From contig CM048651.1 in the NCBI GenBank assembly GCA_026413185.1, forward strand, positions 44,860,266 to 44,924,265: a stretch of 64,000 nucleotides of DNA. Direction: 5' to 3'. This DNA is from Pueraria montana var. lobata (Eukaryota > Streptophyta > Magnoliopsida > Fabales > Fabaceae). A program made the translations under genes and the position numbers. The notes beneath the pieces are model-generated. The model worked only from the letters and a program-made list of their open reading frames with translations. It was not told where the DNA came from and ran no database searches. Numbering within the stretch: position 1 is the stretch's first letter; the number at the start of each line of letters is the position of its first letter. This document shows positions 36,561 to 50,891 of the stretch, in pieces.

Positions 36561-38335
36561 TGTTTTCTTTCAACACCATAATCAATTTAAGTCTGAAAAG
36601 CTGCAAAGGCCAGAACATAATTCACATGCATTTAAGTGCTCATGATAGCCCAATAACAAGAGTGATCACGCATGGGCTAAATCAACAAATGCTCTTAGAA
36701 TATTTGACATTCATTTAATCCGAGATTCACGAAATAAGTGACTATGCAAACCCGAAGACAATTAGGAAATCCATTAATTTCCTACTGGCATGACATAGAC
36801 ACCTAAGCTTAAATGAAACGATACTCTACATTAATGTGGCCAGAAAATGTCAATAATGAGCAAGTACTTAGAGGTCAATTGTCTAAACATAAAATTTATA
36901 AGTACCTCAATGGTGCAAAATTGTACTCAATAGGAGTACTATCATCACAAGCACCTCAACTATGTAGAGAATCATACTCGATAGGAGTATTGTATTTACT
37001 TATAAATTTCGACCAAACAAAATGTGAAGTTTTGGGTAAAAGAGATGCACAAGATAATTACATGCCAAAAGACTAATTGTGCAATTCCCAACAAAATGAC
37101 CTTGACATCTGCTAAAGATGCCTACTAAGATACAATGGATTTTATGTATCTCAACACAAAAGGACAAAAATAAATAACAAAGTCCTTCTAGAGTATGTTA
37201 TATGATCATTAAATGTGCACAAGAATATATGACAATACAAATTTGATAAGTCTCGAGACATAATAAAAGGTTATATGCTCCCACTAATCCTTTATATACC
37301 AAAATAAGATTATGATTCTCATTAAAGCCCACTAGAATTGAAATACTCTAATGATAGTGGAATCATAGCTCTATAAGATAATACTCAATGTAAACAAAAA
37401 TTCACTATTTTCTCTATCAAAGAAATATGTATTAGAGAGAAGTAGAGTAGTATCGGATTAATGAGAGAAACAGTTAGAAACGAGAATATGAAACCCAACA
37501 TACAATTCATCTATCAATTATAAAGCTCTATAAGGGGGTTTCATAGCTAACCACAAGTTAATCCTCAAAGAATATTAACCCTCAAAAGCATCACCTAAAC
37601 AAGGTAACCTTTACTTTACAAACATGAGTAAGATAAAAAATCTCTAATATTTAGAAGTAGAATATGGGATCACTTGCAAGTTTTCAATTACTCACTCACA
37701 ACATAAACTCAAGTGCTACAATTATAAACAATATATACACACACTTGAGTATAAGATTTGGTTACATACAACGAAAGTACATGGGACCTATTCTCAACAA
37801 ATATTAAGGATATAGCAACAAATAGTCTCTAACTCTCATCACAAACTATGATGGGCATAGGTTTATCTATATATCCCAAATTAAAGCATATAGCTTTAAC
37901 AAAATTACGATCTGAAATACCATAAGCAAGCATACAAAATATGGTATAGAGAAATTAATCTCTTCAAATTTAGGATTCCTATATTGTCCTATCAAGAATT
38001 GTCTACTAAAAAATATATGACAATAGAGAGTTATAACACAACAATATTCTATAAGAGACTATCACAGAATCCTTAATGTAAGTCCTAACGATAAAGTGAT
38101 TACAAATAGTATGTGACAAGAAAATCATTTTATCAAGACAAAGTTGGTTGCTCATGTATGATTAATTGGGCATTTAAGGTAGAGATCTTGTATCAACACA
38201 ATCCAGTTATAGGACGTTACTTTCAAAATGCTAGATTCTCCCACTTAATAAAGAAAAATAGTTGACTTAATTTTAAGGAAAATATACAAAGAGTTAAACA
38301 AAAAAATTCAACTATTATCTTTATCACACTAGAAC

Positions 38336-41300
38336 TGTAACACCCTAAAAATTACAACTCAATAAATATATATTTGTATGATTAAGTTATGATTTAATTG
38401 GAATTTATTTCTTTTAAATAAGAAAAGATATGTTTGAGTAATTAAAATATAGTTAGTATTATTGTGAGATTTTCGAAACTTTTACGTGAGTTCGTAAGTT
38501 AAAAAAAAAAAATAAGAAGGGGGGTGCCTTTAGAGGAAACCGGGTATCAATAGTAAAATGTCAAAATTTTCCCAAATATGTACGTGGAAAGCTTCTTGAT
38601 TGTTCTAATTTTTTTTTCCATTTCTGCTTCTTCTGTTTTCTCTCCACGGAAGCTCTAACTTCTCTCTAAGTTTTGGAGTATCAATTTTCATCTTTCACCG
38701 TTCATTTTTGGTTATGTTAAAGAAGAGTTCAAGAGCTTCAATATCCACCGATTGGATTTCGATTTCGTCGAGGTATGGAGGGGTTTCTTTTTTTCCCCTA
38801 AGCTATTTCCTTATTTTCTTGTTAAATATGGATTGTGGCTGTTGTTGATGGTCTGTAAATAATTTTGAAAACCCGAAATAAGCTACTTGTGATTTGGGTC
38901 CTGTGACTGTGTGGATTTTTCGTCTCGGTTTTCGTGCACGTTTTTGATGATGTAAATATATTTTCCTATGTTTTGATGCCTCTGGATATCGTGGTATTTT
39001 TCTCAGATTTTTTTGAGCACTGTAACTATTTTTACCGGAATTATTTTCAAAAACTGTTAATTCTGAGAATGAGACTGTTTTGATTTTTACAAGCATTTTA
39101 GGACACGATTTTGGAAAACTGGAACCATGCGTTCATTTTATGTATCATGAGGGTCATCTCTGAATTTTTTCAAGGTTAGGAAAAGTCGGGAAGTAATTTT
39201 AGAAAATTATTATTGTGAAACACGAAAACTGAACAGTGGAGAATTTAAATGGGTAAAATATCCTTTTTGAGCGAATTTGGATATAAGAAAACTTTGTAAA
39301 CTTATTTGAATTATGTGGAATATCTGTGAATTTTATCGGAATTTTATAGGCATTTTTGGTAATTATTTATGTTTTTATATGGGAGACTATGTTCTGAGAC
39401 AGAAATGCTTTAAAAATTCAAAAAGGATATTTTTGGTGGGTTTTTGATACTGAGGAAATTATATGTGATGGTCCACATGTTGGAGATATTCTCTGTAAAA
39501 TTTCACATAAAACGAATTTGATATGCTATTTTCTAAAAATATGGAATTGTGTTTTACAGAGCATGTACAGACACTGTTTTTAATTCAAAAATAATATTTG
39601 TGGGTTAAATTTTCGTGAGATAAATTTATATGATGAAATATATGTGATGTATTATGTTCCTGTAAAATTTCACGAAATTCTAAGTTAATTTGCTAGGTCA
39701 AATAATTTTTGGTATGTATGTACAACTATAAGTATATGCATGAAAATTAATTAAGTGATTTCGTAATTATGCCTAAGGTCATTCGTTGGACTTGCTAATG
39801 GATATTTCACCTCAAAAGGGAAATTCCTATAGAAAATGTGTGTATGATGTTGTTTAATGGATTGTGTTGAGTTATTGAATTATTGATTATTAATGATTGT
39901 TCTATTATTAACTGTGAATTGGAGACCGGAAGGAATGTGATCCTCGGACAAAGAGTGCTGGAATTTGTTTGTGCATGTGAATTGCTTGTGATGGTTTGTT
40001 GATTGTGGGAACGAGAATTTTTCATTCTTGTGTGGTCACAAATGAACTCCAAATGGAGTACATTTGTGAATACTATAAGGTCATTCTAGTAATCAATAAT
40101 ATTCACTAAGAGCAATAGTGAATCAACTATAATTAAGAGTGTGAACTTAATAATATTATGGATTAGTAATTAGAAATTACCTATGCACATGGAGGATGCC
40201 GGATGTTTGGACTTAGAAAGGAATTTAGGACCTTTGCATGGATTTGGACAAAATGACTGAAATAAGCATAAAATGTGAGAGTGGGTGAGGATTTCAATAA
40301 GACAAAGTAAGACAGTTAAGAATCATGATGTGGGTCATGATTGGGTAAAGTGCGATACGCACATGTGTTTGAAAGTTTGTGAACTGTGATTGTCCGAATC
40401 GTGGTGAGAATCGAAAGGAGGAAAGAACCTCCAACGCTAAGTCGTGTGAGACGGTTGAACGGATTTGTTCGTGGACAAAGCTTGAACGGATAATTGTGAG
40501 ACAGGTCGTGTGGAGGCTTTATCTACGGTGAGCATTGTGCTTGTGAGATGATGGGGTCGTAATGTTTAACCACTGTGATAGTGGGGGAGTTTGATCTCCG
40601 TGTTGTATGTCTGGGACATATGTTGATTGAGGACCGCCGTCGAGTACCTTTGGTAGAAAAGCTCACACAAACCTGTAAAAGGTCGCGTGGGATATTTCAG
40701 CTGCAAGTTATCTGTGAACCAAGGTCGGATTGCGAATGACGCGTCACTTGAGGTGATGAGATTGTTACGATGTAGCGATAAAGGCAAAGTCCTTATTTAT
40801 ATATGCATATGTGAGCGTAGAGGTGGTACCTTTAGCTCGGCGTCAATTCGTCCGCACCTGTACCATGTGCAGCGGGAAACCCACATGCGACGAAGAAAGA
40901 AAATAAACTCTGTGAGAGAGTGTTGAGGAGTCAGTCCTCGGAGTAATGGATGACCACAGTTGGTACCTGGGAGATGATCGTAAGACAGGTTGACCTTGGA
41001 GGGTAAGGCACTGAGTTGTGACGATAGATCACATAGCTGACTCGGCCACCCTGACAAAAATACGAGCCATCATCGGTTGGTGAGAGCCATCCATAGTACC
41101 ATGGTGAGAGGTGTACTCCCAACAGTCATCCAACTCAAAAATATGTAAGACCACTGAGTTCTGGAAGTTCCAGTGGCAGCTGGCCAGTGTGAAATAATTT
41201 ACAAGAATAGTTGTGGAAACGAATAGGTTTCGAGTGAGACTCGTGAGAGCACCACTGTGAAGTGGTTGATATTGTATGTTTGTTTGAGACCGGAAGGTCG

Positions 41301-41965
41301 TTTGGTTGTTGGTTTAGAGGAGGAGAGAGACTCACTCCATACGCCTTTATTTTTCAGATTTAGACAAATGATCTTGTGCAGACAACAAAGATGGAACGAA
41401 AGGCTACAACAAGCACTGTGAACACGAGAGGATGTTTTAAGAGAAAGAAGAGGATCCTTCTAGGATGTTATTTGGGTTAATTGGGTATTTTTAAAATTTT
41501 CATTGAGTCATTGCTCTGAGTCTTAGTACTTTCTTGTATAAAAAGGGGTAGACTTGGTTTTAATATTATGATGTACAACTCTTCATACGTGGCTCAAATG
41601 AATAATGTGTTAAATTCCAAGAAGGTAAATGCATGAATATATTCGGTGTAATAGAATAGTATAATGCTGGATCTGAGGATATTTTTAATTAAAGAAGATT
41701 TTGTTATGTTTCATGGTTTGCATCGAAGTTAATGTCTTATAAAATGAGTCTGATTTATTAAGACTGATATTTCATTAAAAGGAATTTTTATATATTAATA
41801 AGTTATTGGGGATGATTTTTGTTCGGAGTTTTAAGTAACAACCTTTTTAAAGGAAAAACAAATCTTCCCGAATTATAAAGGCTATTTTCAATAATTGGAT
41901 ATCGAATTACTTCACAAATTTCTTAATTAATAAGAAAATCTTTAATAGTAAAAAGGGGTGTTACA
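38336..41965 (+). mobile_element. Giant LTR family A, copy 4 (solo LTR, complete)
   Basis: Starts TGTAACACCCTAAAAATTAC and ends AAAAGGGGTGTTACA, flanked by AGAAC (38331-38335 and 41966-41970), a perfect 5-bp duplication; 3,630 bp. It inserted into the Copia element. It carries the donor-like TCGAG/GTATGG (38772/38773), the conserved block GGATGACCACAGTTGGTACC (about 40950), GAGACTCACTCCATACGCC followed by TTATTTTTCAG (to 41357), and TATAAAAAGGGGTAGACTTGG-type sequence at about 41537. There is no internal repeat of the ends and no gag or pol. Confidence 0.85.
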
Positions 41966-42958
41966 AGAACCATATCGAGTAATGTCATACCGATAGGGTT
42001 TGTTCACTACCCACATGATAGCAATATGCTTCTGTAAAATATTTCATTAAACAAATTTGCATTGTGGTAGGTAAATGAAAAAATTTCAGAATATTGGATT
42101 GCATAAAAAATAATGCCCAATTAATTGGTTAGACAACGAGGCTAGTATAGAACAACAAGGAAACATGTGTGTAAATTGTCACATACTCAGAGAGTTAAAT
42201 GGTTCCATACAAATACAACCAAAACATGCCTCTTTAGAGAGAATTTCTTATTTGTTGAGATCTCTCTCAAGAATCTCAAAAAACACAATAAATAAGAAAT
42301 ATAATACTATAATGCACAAGAGAAAACTTATATCATAAAAAAACTCCAATGTTGATAGGCTACTCAAACTAAAATCTGATATAAGTGTAGGACAAATGGT
42401 GCATTGTATCTTAACAAATTATATCAATAATAACCCACCGATAGGGTATAATTATCATCAATTATGCAAATTATAAAAAAATTATGCCAAAAAGAATATG
42501 ATATTCAACAACAATCGTATTCAAAGAAAACCAAAATATGCTTAAAAACACTTTGACTTAGCATGTAACAAACACGACTTTATCATCGTAAGAACCATGA
42601 TATTAATTTCATAATCTCTATATTGGAGAGAGTACAATAACAAAGTTATTGATTTTACTTAATTGAGTCAAGATTGCAAAAGTATACAGCAATTTTATGT
42701 TTATCTCAAAATAGACTAGAACTAATAAGAAGCAAAATACTCCCACTAAAAATCAGAATTAGAATATGATTACGAAATTGAGTATTATAACAAGCAATAA
42801 AAAAATGATTGTAGTGTTCTGCTAGAAAATTTTGAGAAATAGTGACACTCTAATATATAATTGCATATTTATAATCTCAAAAGGATAAGAATAATTTATT
42901 TACAAATTTATCCATATATGCAATCATAATCAAGTTAAAAGGTTCAAAGTGTCACTAT

Positions 42959-43144
42959 AAGACCAATGAGCTTTGATGACTTAAAGAGTATGTAATGTCA
43001 TCTGAAGAGAAAAGCTCCAAATATAAATCATTATGACTCATCGTTTTATATAAGACCAAATGAGCTTTGATGACTTAATAAGAGTACATAATGTCATCTC
43101 AAGAGAAAAGCTCTAAGTATAAATCAATACGATTCATATAAAAT
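42959..43144. repeat. Tandem duplication, ~93-bp unit, in the Copia element
   Basis: TGAGCTTTGATGACTTAA and AATGTCATCT...GAGAAAAGCTC occur twice, starting at 42959 and 43052. Confidence 0.8.
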
Positions 43145-43959
43145 ACATGAATGATATATTTTGTGATTGCCTTAAAGAGTTGTTCAACAAAATATTTTCA
43201 ATAATTTCACAAGTGAATACTTTAACAATAATAAGGTAACAGAGAATTTAATCCAAACTTTGGATCAACTTGGCATAAAATGATTTGAAATAATGCCCAA
43301 CTACACCATTAACATGAAACAAATTAAATTTTATTATAATCCAAAATTTCTTTGACTAAGGCACATGATTAGAGAAAATATATACTTGACACATATTTGT
43401 CACAAATTAAGAATAATAAATGGGTCTAGATTTGAACAGTATAGTAGTCAAAAATACAATGTACATTAAAACATTAAATTATGCCAATTTTATATTTACT
43501 TAATATAGAGAAATGACATAAAGTAATATACACTTCACTACATATATTTATTTAATTTAAAAAAAAAAGATAATCTCCAACCCAAGTAATTATAAGGAAG
43601 GAAAAAAATGTGACTAACACTAATCATTATAGAGAGTGCCTGAAAAAAAAAATTTCATGTCTCACAGTTTGTCCCATTCAAAGTTTTGACAGAGTTAGGG
43701 AGGAAAACTGAACATCACAAAACATTATGTGATTCTAAAGAAAAGTTCAGTCAAAAGAGAGTCCCTAAGCAAAAGTGCAACAATACAATGTACTATAACT
43801 TATATTACCAAGATCCTAATACCGATAAGGTACCAAAAAATTGATTAACATAAGCAAAGAAAAACACATTATGCAACAACAAATCACACTAACAACAACA
43901 TACCATAAGGTATAATTATTATTAATGTGATAGAACCAACACAAAAGTCACATAAATGC

Positions 43960-44250
43960 ACCCACGATAGGTGAGATTACAATCATGTAAATTAAGAGAA
44001 AATTATGCTTATCACAAAGTTGGTAATTTATACCATGCATAATTATATAACAAACAGATAAATTCACATCCTTGTACCCATGATAGGCGAGTTATAGTAA
44101 TGTAAATTAAGAGAACATTATGCCTATCACAAAATTGGTAATTTATACCATGCATAATTGTATAACAAACATATAAATTCACATCACTATACCTACGATA
44201 GGCGAGTTATAGTAATGTAAATTAAGAGAAAAAAAAATTATGCATATAGT
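43960..44250. repeat. Tandem array, three ~116-bp units, in the Copia element
   Basis: Units start at 43960, 44076 and 44191, each with ATGTAAATTAAGAGAA; the complete units also carry TTATACCATGCATAATT. Weaker relatives occur near 42440 and 43910. Located between the pol remnant and the 5' LTR. Confidence 0.8.
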
Positions 44251-45079
44251 GGGAGAATAATAATTTTATCATGCATAATTATAAAATGACCTCAAATTAA
44301 TTTCTTAATAGTGACACAATATTAGAGAGAGTACCCCATACTGGAAAATTAATAAAATAGTAGGGAATTGTCACAAAAAAATTAAAGTCCAAAATATGAG
44401 AGTACGATATCTAAAATACCAAATTAAGTCTCGAATTAATCAAATAAATATATTATGAAGCCCAAAAAATTCCAGCAAAATTACCAACAGTCTCACAATA
44501 TTAAACAAATAATATTTAGAATAAAACGAAACAAAATTGGGCCCGGGAGGTGGGCCCATGCGCCCCACGCACTGGGCCCGCGAGTGGGCTTCGCGGAAGT
44601 GCTCATCTTCCTTGCCAGCAGTCTGAAAACGGGTCCATTTGACCCGCGATGGAGACCCGAATAAATCTCCTTGATTCAGGAACGAAAATGGACACGAGGG
44701 GTTGCGTTTGGTTCATCCAAACATGAGGAAGAAAACCCATCTAGAAATTTTGAATTTCGTCAAAAAACGAAAGAGAAATCGAGGAAAAACGCAGAGGGGC
44801 AAATCGTGTTTGGCAAACAATGTCCATAATCATTTTTTTTTTGCAATTACTCTCTTGTTTTTGAACTAAAATGCATGTTCCAGCATGGGTTTTGCTCGAA
44901 ATTGATTGGTCTACAAAAGACCTCAAGCAATTTTGAAAATCGTTGAACAAAGCGGGAGAAATCGAAAGAAAACGAAAAGGGACATGTCGCGTTTGGCGCA
45001 GCATTTTCAAATTTGGTAATTTTACAAATTCTCCCTCGTTTTTTAATGAAAAAACACTTTTAAGCATGTGTTTTGCTTG

Positions 45080-47687
45080 TGTCGCAACCAGGGTCGCGGC
45101 GGGACGGCGAAAATACGTTTAAATCAGAGGAGTCGCCACCATAGTTTATTAAGAAAAACCACGGAAAAAACCTTTAAAAGGAAATGGTCTCAAAACCAGA
45201 TTTTGGGTTCGGGAGTCAATTACGCGTAGGAAAGGTGTTAGCACCCTACAACGTCCGTCCTAAGACGGTTACCTCTAGTTAATTAAGCAAATTATTTATA
45301 ACTTTTTAAAATATTTATCTCACCCAAAACTAATTAAAAAAAGAAAAACTATGACAAAGGTTTATTTATTTATTTTTCATGAAGATTAATTTCATTATTA
45401 TTATTATTATTAACAAAAAAAGTTAATATTTTTTTTTATCTTTTTTTAGCTCGACAGGAGTGGTTCCCCTGCTCCTACGTATCTCCAGGTGCAATGGAGA
45501 ATTCAGAGTTACGTAGTTCTTTTTGTAGAAAATATTTATGTGTTGTTATTTTTTAATTTTGTTATTAATTTATGTTTTTCTTAATTTATGAAGTTTTTAT
45601 TTTTTGTAGTAATTTAATTTGATTCTATAGTGTCAATTTAGAGAGAAGTTTTAAAACATCAAGTCGTCACGGCTTGTGTCTCAAAACCTCAGGATTAAGA
45701 AGATGTCACATCTAATTAATCCTTTCTCTAATAATCATTTTTGTTATCATTAATAAATAAACTAATTATAAAATACTTAGATTTATGATTGTATTATTGG
45801 AGCATAAAGTTTGGATTTAACGGTGCCATTTTAGAGAGAAGTTTCAAAACATCAAGCCGTCACGACTTGTGTCTCAAAACCTCAGGATTAAGAAGATGTC
45901 ACATCCAATTAATCCTTCCTCTAATAAAGATTTTGTTATCATTATTAATTGAGATTAATCAAGGGAGAAATTTGAGTACACCAAATTGTCACAACTTGTA
46001 TCCTCAAAATTTCAAAAGGTAAAAAAGATGTACATCTAATCAACCTCCTTTTTCACCTTGACAATTCCATTTACTTTTTTTTTATATATGTTAAATTATA
46101 AACACTTAATTTTATAAATTTTGCTTCACTAAAGTTTCACTAATATTTTTATTTTCTTTTTTTAATTATTTCTTTTAATGATAGTTCCTACAAACGTAAA
46201 AAAAATGTAACAACAAAAACATGTTCAATATACTAAAATAACAACCAAAAGAAGAATAAGGAAAAGAATCACATAGCTTCACGACATACACAGGGAGTAC
46301 ACATGCCATATTTTACGTTATTACACACCATAACAAAATAAAAGTGAATATAATAAAGGAGAAAAATAAGGATATGTCAACAGAGGTGCAGGTTTCAGAA
46401 TTAAGATTAAAAGAAAAGGAATATACATATAAAATGTAAAAGTAAGCACGAGAAAGAAGAACAAAATAAGATAAAAGTTAGAGAAAACAAACAGTGGAGG
46501 TGAGCTTGGTGCTTGTGCGCGGGTCTATGAAGGTGTTTACTGGTTGGTGTAGGATCGTGAAGTTGGCTTGGTTTTGGTATGAGGCTTTCACGGTGGTTCA
46601 AAGGTAGGAAAATCCATGGGCTTTTGGTAAGAGAATATGAGAGAAAGAAGAGAGAACCAGAAATATTATTTTTTTTCTTGGTAAGAATAGGAAAAGCTCA
46701 GTGTGTTGCAGAGTGAATGTGTTAGTGTGAGATAGAGAGAAGGGTCTGAGAGAGTGATGGTAGATGGTAAGGGAGTGAGATCCGTGTGAGAGTGCAAAGG
46801 CTTTTGTGTGTGTTATGTTCTGTGTGAATGTGTTGAATAAAAAGAAGTTGAAGAATGGAGGGTGAGAAGGTGAAGGGAGAGTTTGGTTTGTGAGAGGGTA
46901 GAGAAGATGTGTGTGTCGTGGTTATGGGGGTGAGAGTGTGGTTCAAGGTGGTTCAAAGGTGGTTATCAAAGGGTTCATGGCTATATGAAAATAAAAAAGA
47001 TGGGTGGTCCTAATGTATGTGATCTTATGAGGAAAAAACTGTGAGAGCTATATGAGAAGGAGACAGTGATGATGAGGGACTGAGATTTTTTGTTTTTCTC
47101 CCTCAGGAAAATGTGTGCTCTGTTGTGTATTTATGCTCAACTCATCTCTTGCTATTGTTTGATTTTTATTTGTTTTATTTGATATCAAGGCAGTGCCGTT
47201 GTTGTGCAGGTTGGGTTGTCTCCTGCTGAAAGCAAGTGTCGCAGAAGGTAGTGGTTGAGGCCTGCTGGAATAAGACAAATTGTGCAAAAGCAAAATGGAG
47301 CTGGTGTGGTTCAATGTGGTCATAAGGCTGTCTTGCTTGGACCGAAAAAGGTTGGTGCAGGAAACATGGAGAAGGGTGCTTTGGGAGCATTATGAAAATG
47401 GCCTCTATGTGTTGAACGTGGTGGTTGCATTGTGATTTCTTTTTTCATTTTCCTTTTTTTCTTTTTTCTTTTGTCAAATCTGAAATGTTTTTTTTATATT
47501 TTTAAATTTTATATCTAATTGAGTTGCAAATTGGAAATGAAAAGAAACAAAATTAGATTTTGAAATTCATTATGTTAAAGCAAGATTAAATGATTTTTTT
47601 TCTTTTTCTTTTGGGTTATTTTTGTTTTTTTTTATTTCTTTTTTTTTTAATTATTTTAGGTTGCCCGGACAAAATTAGGTATCTACA
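45080..47687. mobile_element. Ogre/Tat-like solo LTR, 2.6 kb
   Basis: Starts TGTCGCAACCAGGGTCGCGG and ends GGACAAAATTAGGTATCTACA-like sequence. It is flanked by GCTTG (45075-45079 and 47688-47692), a perfect 5-bp duplication. The sequence near the left end (GAGTCGCCACCATAG, TTTTGGGTTCGGGAGTC, GGAAAGGTGTTAGCACCC) is a common motif set of long Ogre-type LTRs in legumes. It contains a three-unit tandem repeat. No coding region. It lies inside the Copia element. Confidence 0.7.
45637..46060. repeat. Diverged tandem repeats inside the Ogre-like LTR
   Basis: Units begin at about 45637, 45831 and 45959. The first two share TTAGAGAGAAGTTT, CTTGTGTCTCAAAACCTCAG and GATTAAGAAGATGTCACATC; the third is degenerate and shorter. 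Confidence 0.7.
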
Positions 47688-48106
47688 GCTTGAAATCCTC
47701 ATATCTACAAAAGCCCTCAATCAATTTTGAAAAAGAATTTTCCAAATGAGAGTAATTTGATCCGAAAGATCTCGGGCTTTGGAGGTTTCGCGAGAAATTA
47801 AAATTTCTCAATTCTCTTAAATTGGTTCATGAAATTATACAAATTTTTTATATGTTACTCCAGTGATAACAAGGAACAAAAACCCTCAAGCGATTTCGAA
47901 TTTCATGCTTTCTGACAAAGAAGTTCGAAGAGAAAAGGGGCACAAATTGTTTTATCACATTCTTGATTTCAAATAATTAATTTTAAAATAATTAAACCAA
48001 TAGAACCACTAATTTTAATTTCAAGAATAGGAACGAAGAAATCAAAATTATAGGGTTCACTCAACAAACAACTATAAAATGTATCTAAGTTGGCTCTGAT
48101 TCCAAT

Positions 48107-48558
48107 TAACGGAAAATAATAAAACAATGCGCATAGATACAAATTATAGCATGTGATTATAGTGATAAAACTTAAGAAGGATATCAAATACTAACCTGAA
48201 TTCGCATTCATCTGCATGAGAATTGCTTGCCGGAAGAAATCCTTAAAATGCTCTTGATAGGATTTCTGCCCACTTTCTAGGGGATTGTTTAAGAGAATCT
48301 GAGTGTCAGAAAGAGAGTGTAAATTTGCTTAATGAGATAGCAAATTTATAATCCCCTAGCAGTAGGTAAGGACCTTTCAATGGACTATCTACTAAATGAT
48401 TGACCAAACCCATCACAAGGCCAATCTTATCATAATCCCATACAAAATATCCATAATCTAAATATGATAATTATTTTATCTTTAATTGTCGATTTATGAT
48501 ACTAAAAAATAATATAATAATTATTGATTTATACTAATCCACAACAAATATTTTAACA
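48107..48558 (-). repeat. 5' LTR of the Copia element
   Basis: Same length as the left LTR. The inner end has decayed from TGATGG to TAACGG. Next to it inside is the primer site at 48091-48104. Confidence 0.85.
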
Positions 48559-50869
48559 AATTAAACTCAGTATCTAAAACTATCACCTCACATCCCCTTA
48601 ACCAATCAAAATTCATGAAAACCCCTCCCCACTCACAAAAATCCCACGGTCACAACATTGCACACACACACTTCACTCACTTCTTTTATGTTCATTTCTC
48701 CCACCAAGGCAAAACTTGGTCACTAAGTTAGGAAGAAAAAAAAAATCTTTTCTCTCACTTCTTTCCACTCACAGCTCTCCCTCCCTAAACAGCACACTCT
48801 TTTCTCTCACTTCTCTCACTCACTAACACACACACAACTTAGCAAGCAAGTTACACACAAAAGCTCTCTTCTCTCTGTCCTTTTTTCTGCTGCTGGCCGA
48901 GAGCTACAAAGGGAGAAGGGAAGCCATTTTTGTTGCTTGGTTGGTTGCATACAAGGCTTGGTGGTCCACTCTCCATTACCAATAACTTGTCTTCTCTTCA
49001 CCTTCATCTTCTCTTCCTCTCTCTCAGCTGAACTCCCCAAAGGTGAGGGAACTCTCTTGTGGACTGTTTGCTTTCTTTTTCTGTTGAGAATATGGTTAAG
49101 GGCTGGGGGCCTTAACCATAGCATACATGCATGCCTCCATTGCTGAGAACTGTGATGTGTTTGAATTGTTTGTTGAGTTGAAATTGGATGGGTGGTGTTG
49201 AATTCTCTTTGGCAGTAGTTGTGAGCCTTTGCATGTATGGAGTAAGTTCATTTTCACCTTGTAATTGGAAGAAAAATAGCCCTGGAAACAAGTGAGGTCA
49301 TGTACCATTTTCTCAAAATGGTTTTGATCAAGTTTTCTTTAAAGGTTAACTAAAAATTCGTTGGCAGTGGCTGTATTTTCGTTTAGCATGGAACAACCCT
49401 CACTGTTTTGTAATTTTCGAAAGATCTAACAGTTGGTTTTTCTTGAAATTTCTTTTGAATGAAAATAGACACAAAATTAAATGACTTTGGTGTTGACACC
49501 TTTTAAAATTAATTTCATCTTGTGGTTCATCCACGGCTCGAAAGTGGACTGTCCTGTTTTGGGATTTCACTGGAATAGGACTCGGTTTTTGTTAAAATTC
49601 TCCCTGTGTACTTAATGTTTTTAAAATGTAATTAAACCTTTAAAAACTAGGCACAATAATATTTTTAACCATTTATGTTACAATAATTACCAAGCACAAT
49701 TTCTAAATTAATTTTTTCAAAAAGAAACAGAACAATGGTTTAGGACCCTGTTTTGAGTCAAAATTGTAGGCTGTTAGGAATATTTTTACTGGGAACAATA
49801 GAAAATGAATTTGGAAGCAAGAAATACCGTTTTGGAAAGATCAAGATGTTAGATTTAAACTGTAAAAAGTTACATTTAATTTAGCTTTGGAAAGTGGGAG
49901 AAATTTACATTTCTTTGAGCTATGTTCAGTGAGCACTCAAAATTCAGGGATGCTGACTTAGAAAATTTTTATAAAAATTTTTAGATGTTGATTTTATAAG
50001 TGGGATACCTTTCTATAAACTAGATTTCAACAGCTTCGATTTGATATAAAAAGTTTTAAATTCCGAGGTCATTTGCTTGTTTCAGTGAGAGCTCACATTC
50101 AGTACTGCCAATGAAAATTTGACTAAATAGTCAAATGTGATTGTTAACACTTGTATTTTTGTCACTTTACCTTCAATTAATATTTTGGATTCTATGAGAT
50201 AATGGATAGAATACAACCATTATTATGATTGATTCATCCAAGTCTCAAGGAGGAAAACTTTGAGTATTTGATATTTGAAAGTGTGATTTTCTCTGTTTTG
50301 GTGATACGGTCTGTTGACTGTAGTTTGAATCTTGTGGTGAAATTGTTTGTCGGTGTGATGTGTTACAAGACTTGACGCAAGTACTTGTAGTAACTAGAAT
50401 TGATCTCTGGTGCCAATAGCAGGATTGTTATTCAAAGATAAATATAACTTGTATAGTGAGCACATTTAAATGATCTAAGAGACTTTTATTTTAATTTATT
50501 TTATTAAATACAAATTAATAAATGAACTATTTCTTTTATGCATTGGAAATAGAAAAGAATTTAGGACCTTTGCTTGGAGGAATAATGGTAAGTATAAATA
50601 TCTTTCTTTTATAAAAATCATAAGACACTAGAGAGGGTAAGGAATATATAAAACGTAATAAAATATATGACACGTTGTGACTTATGTGAGTTGAGAGTCG
50701 TACTATGAAGATACGAGTGTACGGCAGATTGCTGACAGTGCAAGATGGCAAGAGAGTCGCGTGGGGTGTTCCAACTGTGAGAATACCAAAGAGAGGAGGC
50801 GAAGTTCGAAAGGCGTGCCACGACGTAATGTGACGGTCACCCATAAAAAGGTGATGGAGGCAATGTCCT

Positions 50870-50891
50870 CATATATATATATATATATATA
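50870..50891. repeat. (AT)n microsatellite in LTR copy 3
   Basis: An AT run absent at the same place in copy 4. Confidence 0.85.

Larger units (their letters stand above)
35695..48558 (-). mobile_element. Decayed Copia-type LTR retrotransposon
   Basis: Two 452-bp LTRs in direct orientation (35695-36146 and 48107-48558) are flanked by AATTA (35690-35694 and 48559-48563). The primer site TGGAATCAGAGCCA (48104-48091, minus) is the initiator-Met-tRNA type. The purine tract on the minus strand (36159-36147, AAGTGGGAAAA) sits beside the 3' LTR. So it reads right to left. After removing two nested LTRs its length is about 6.6 kb. Coding sequence is nearly erased: only a pol C-terminus-like stretch is legible. 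By eye the LTRs differ at about 27 of 452 sites (~6%). Confidence 0.85.

Noticed and set aside
46407..47390. His/Ser/Thr-rich minus-strand frames
   Set aside because: They lie inside the Ogre-like LTR in GT-rich repeats and have no domain.
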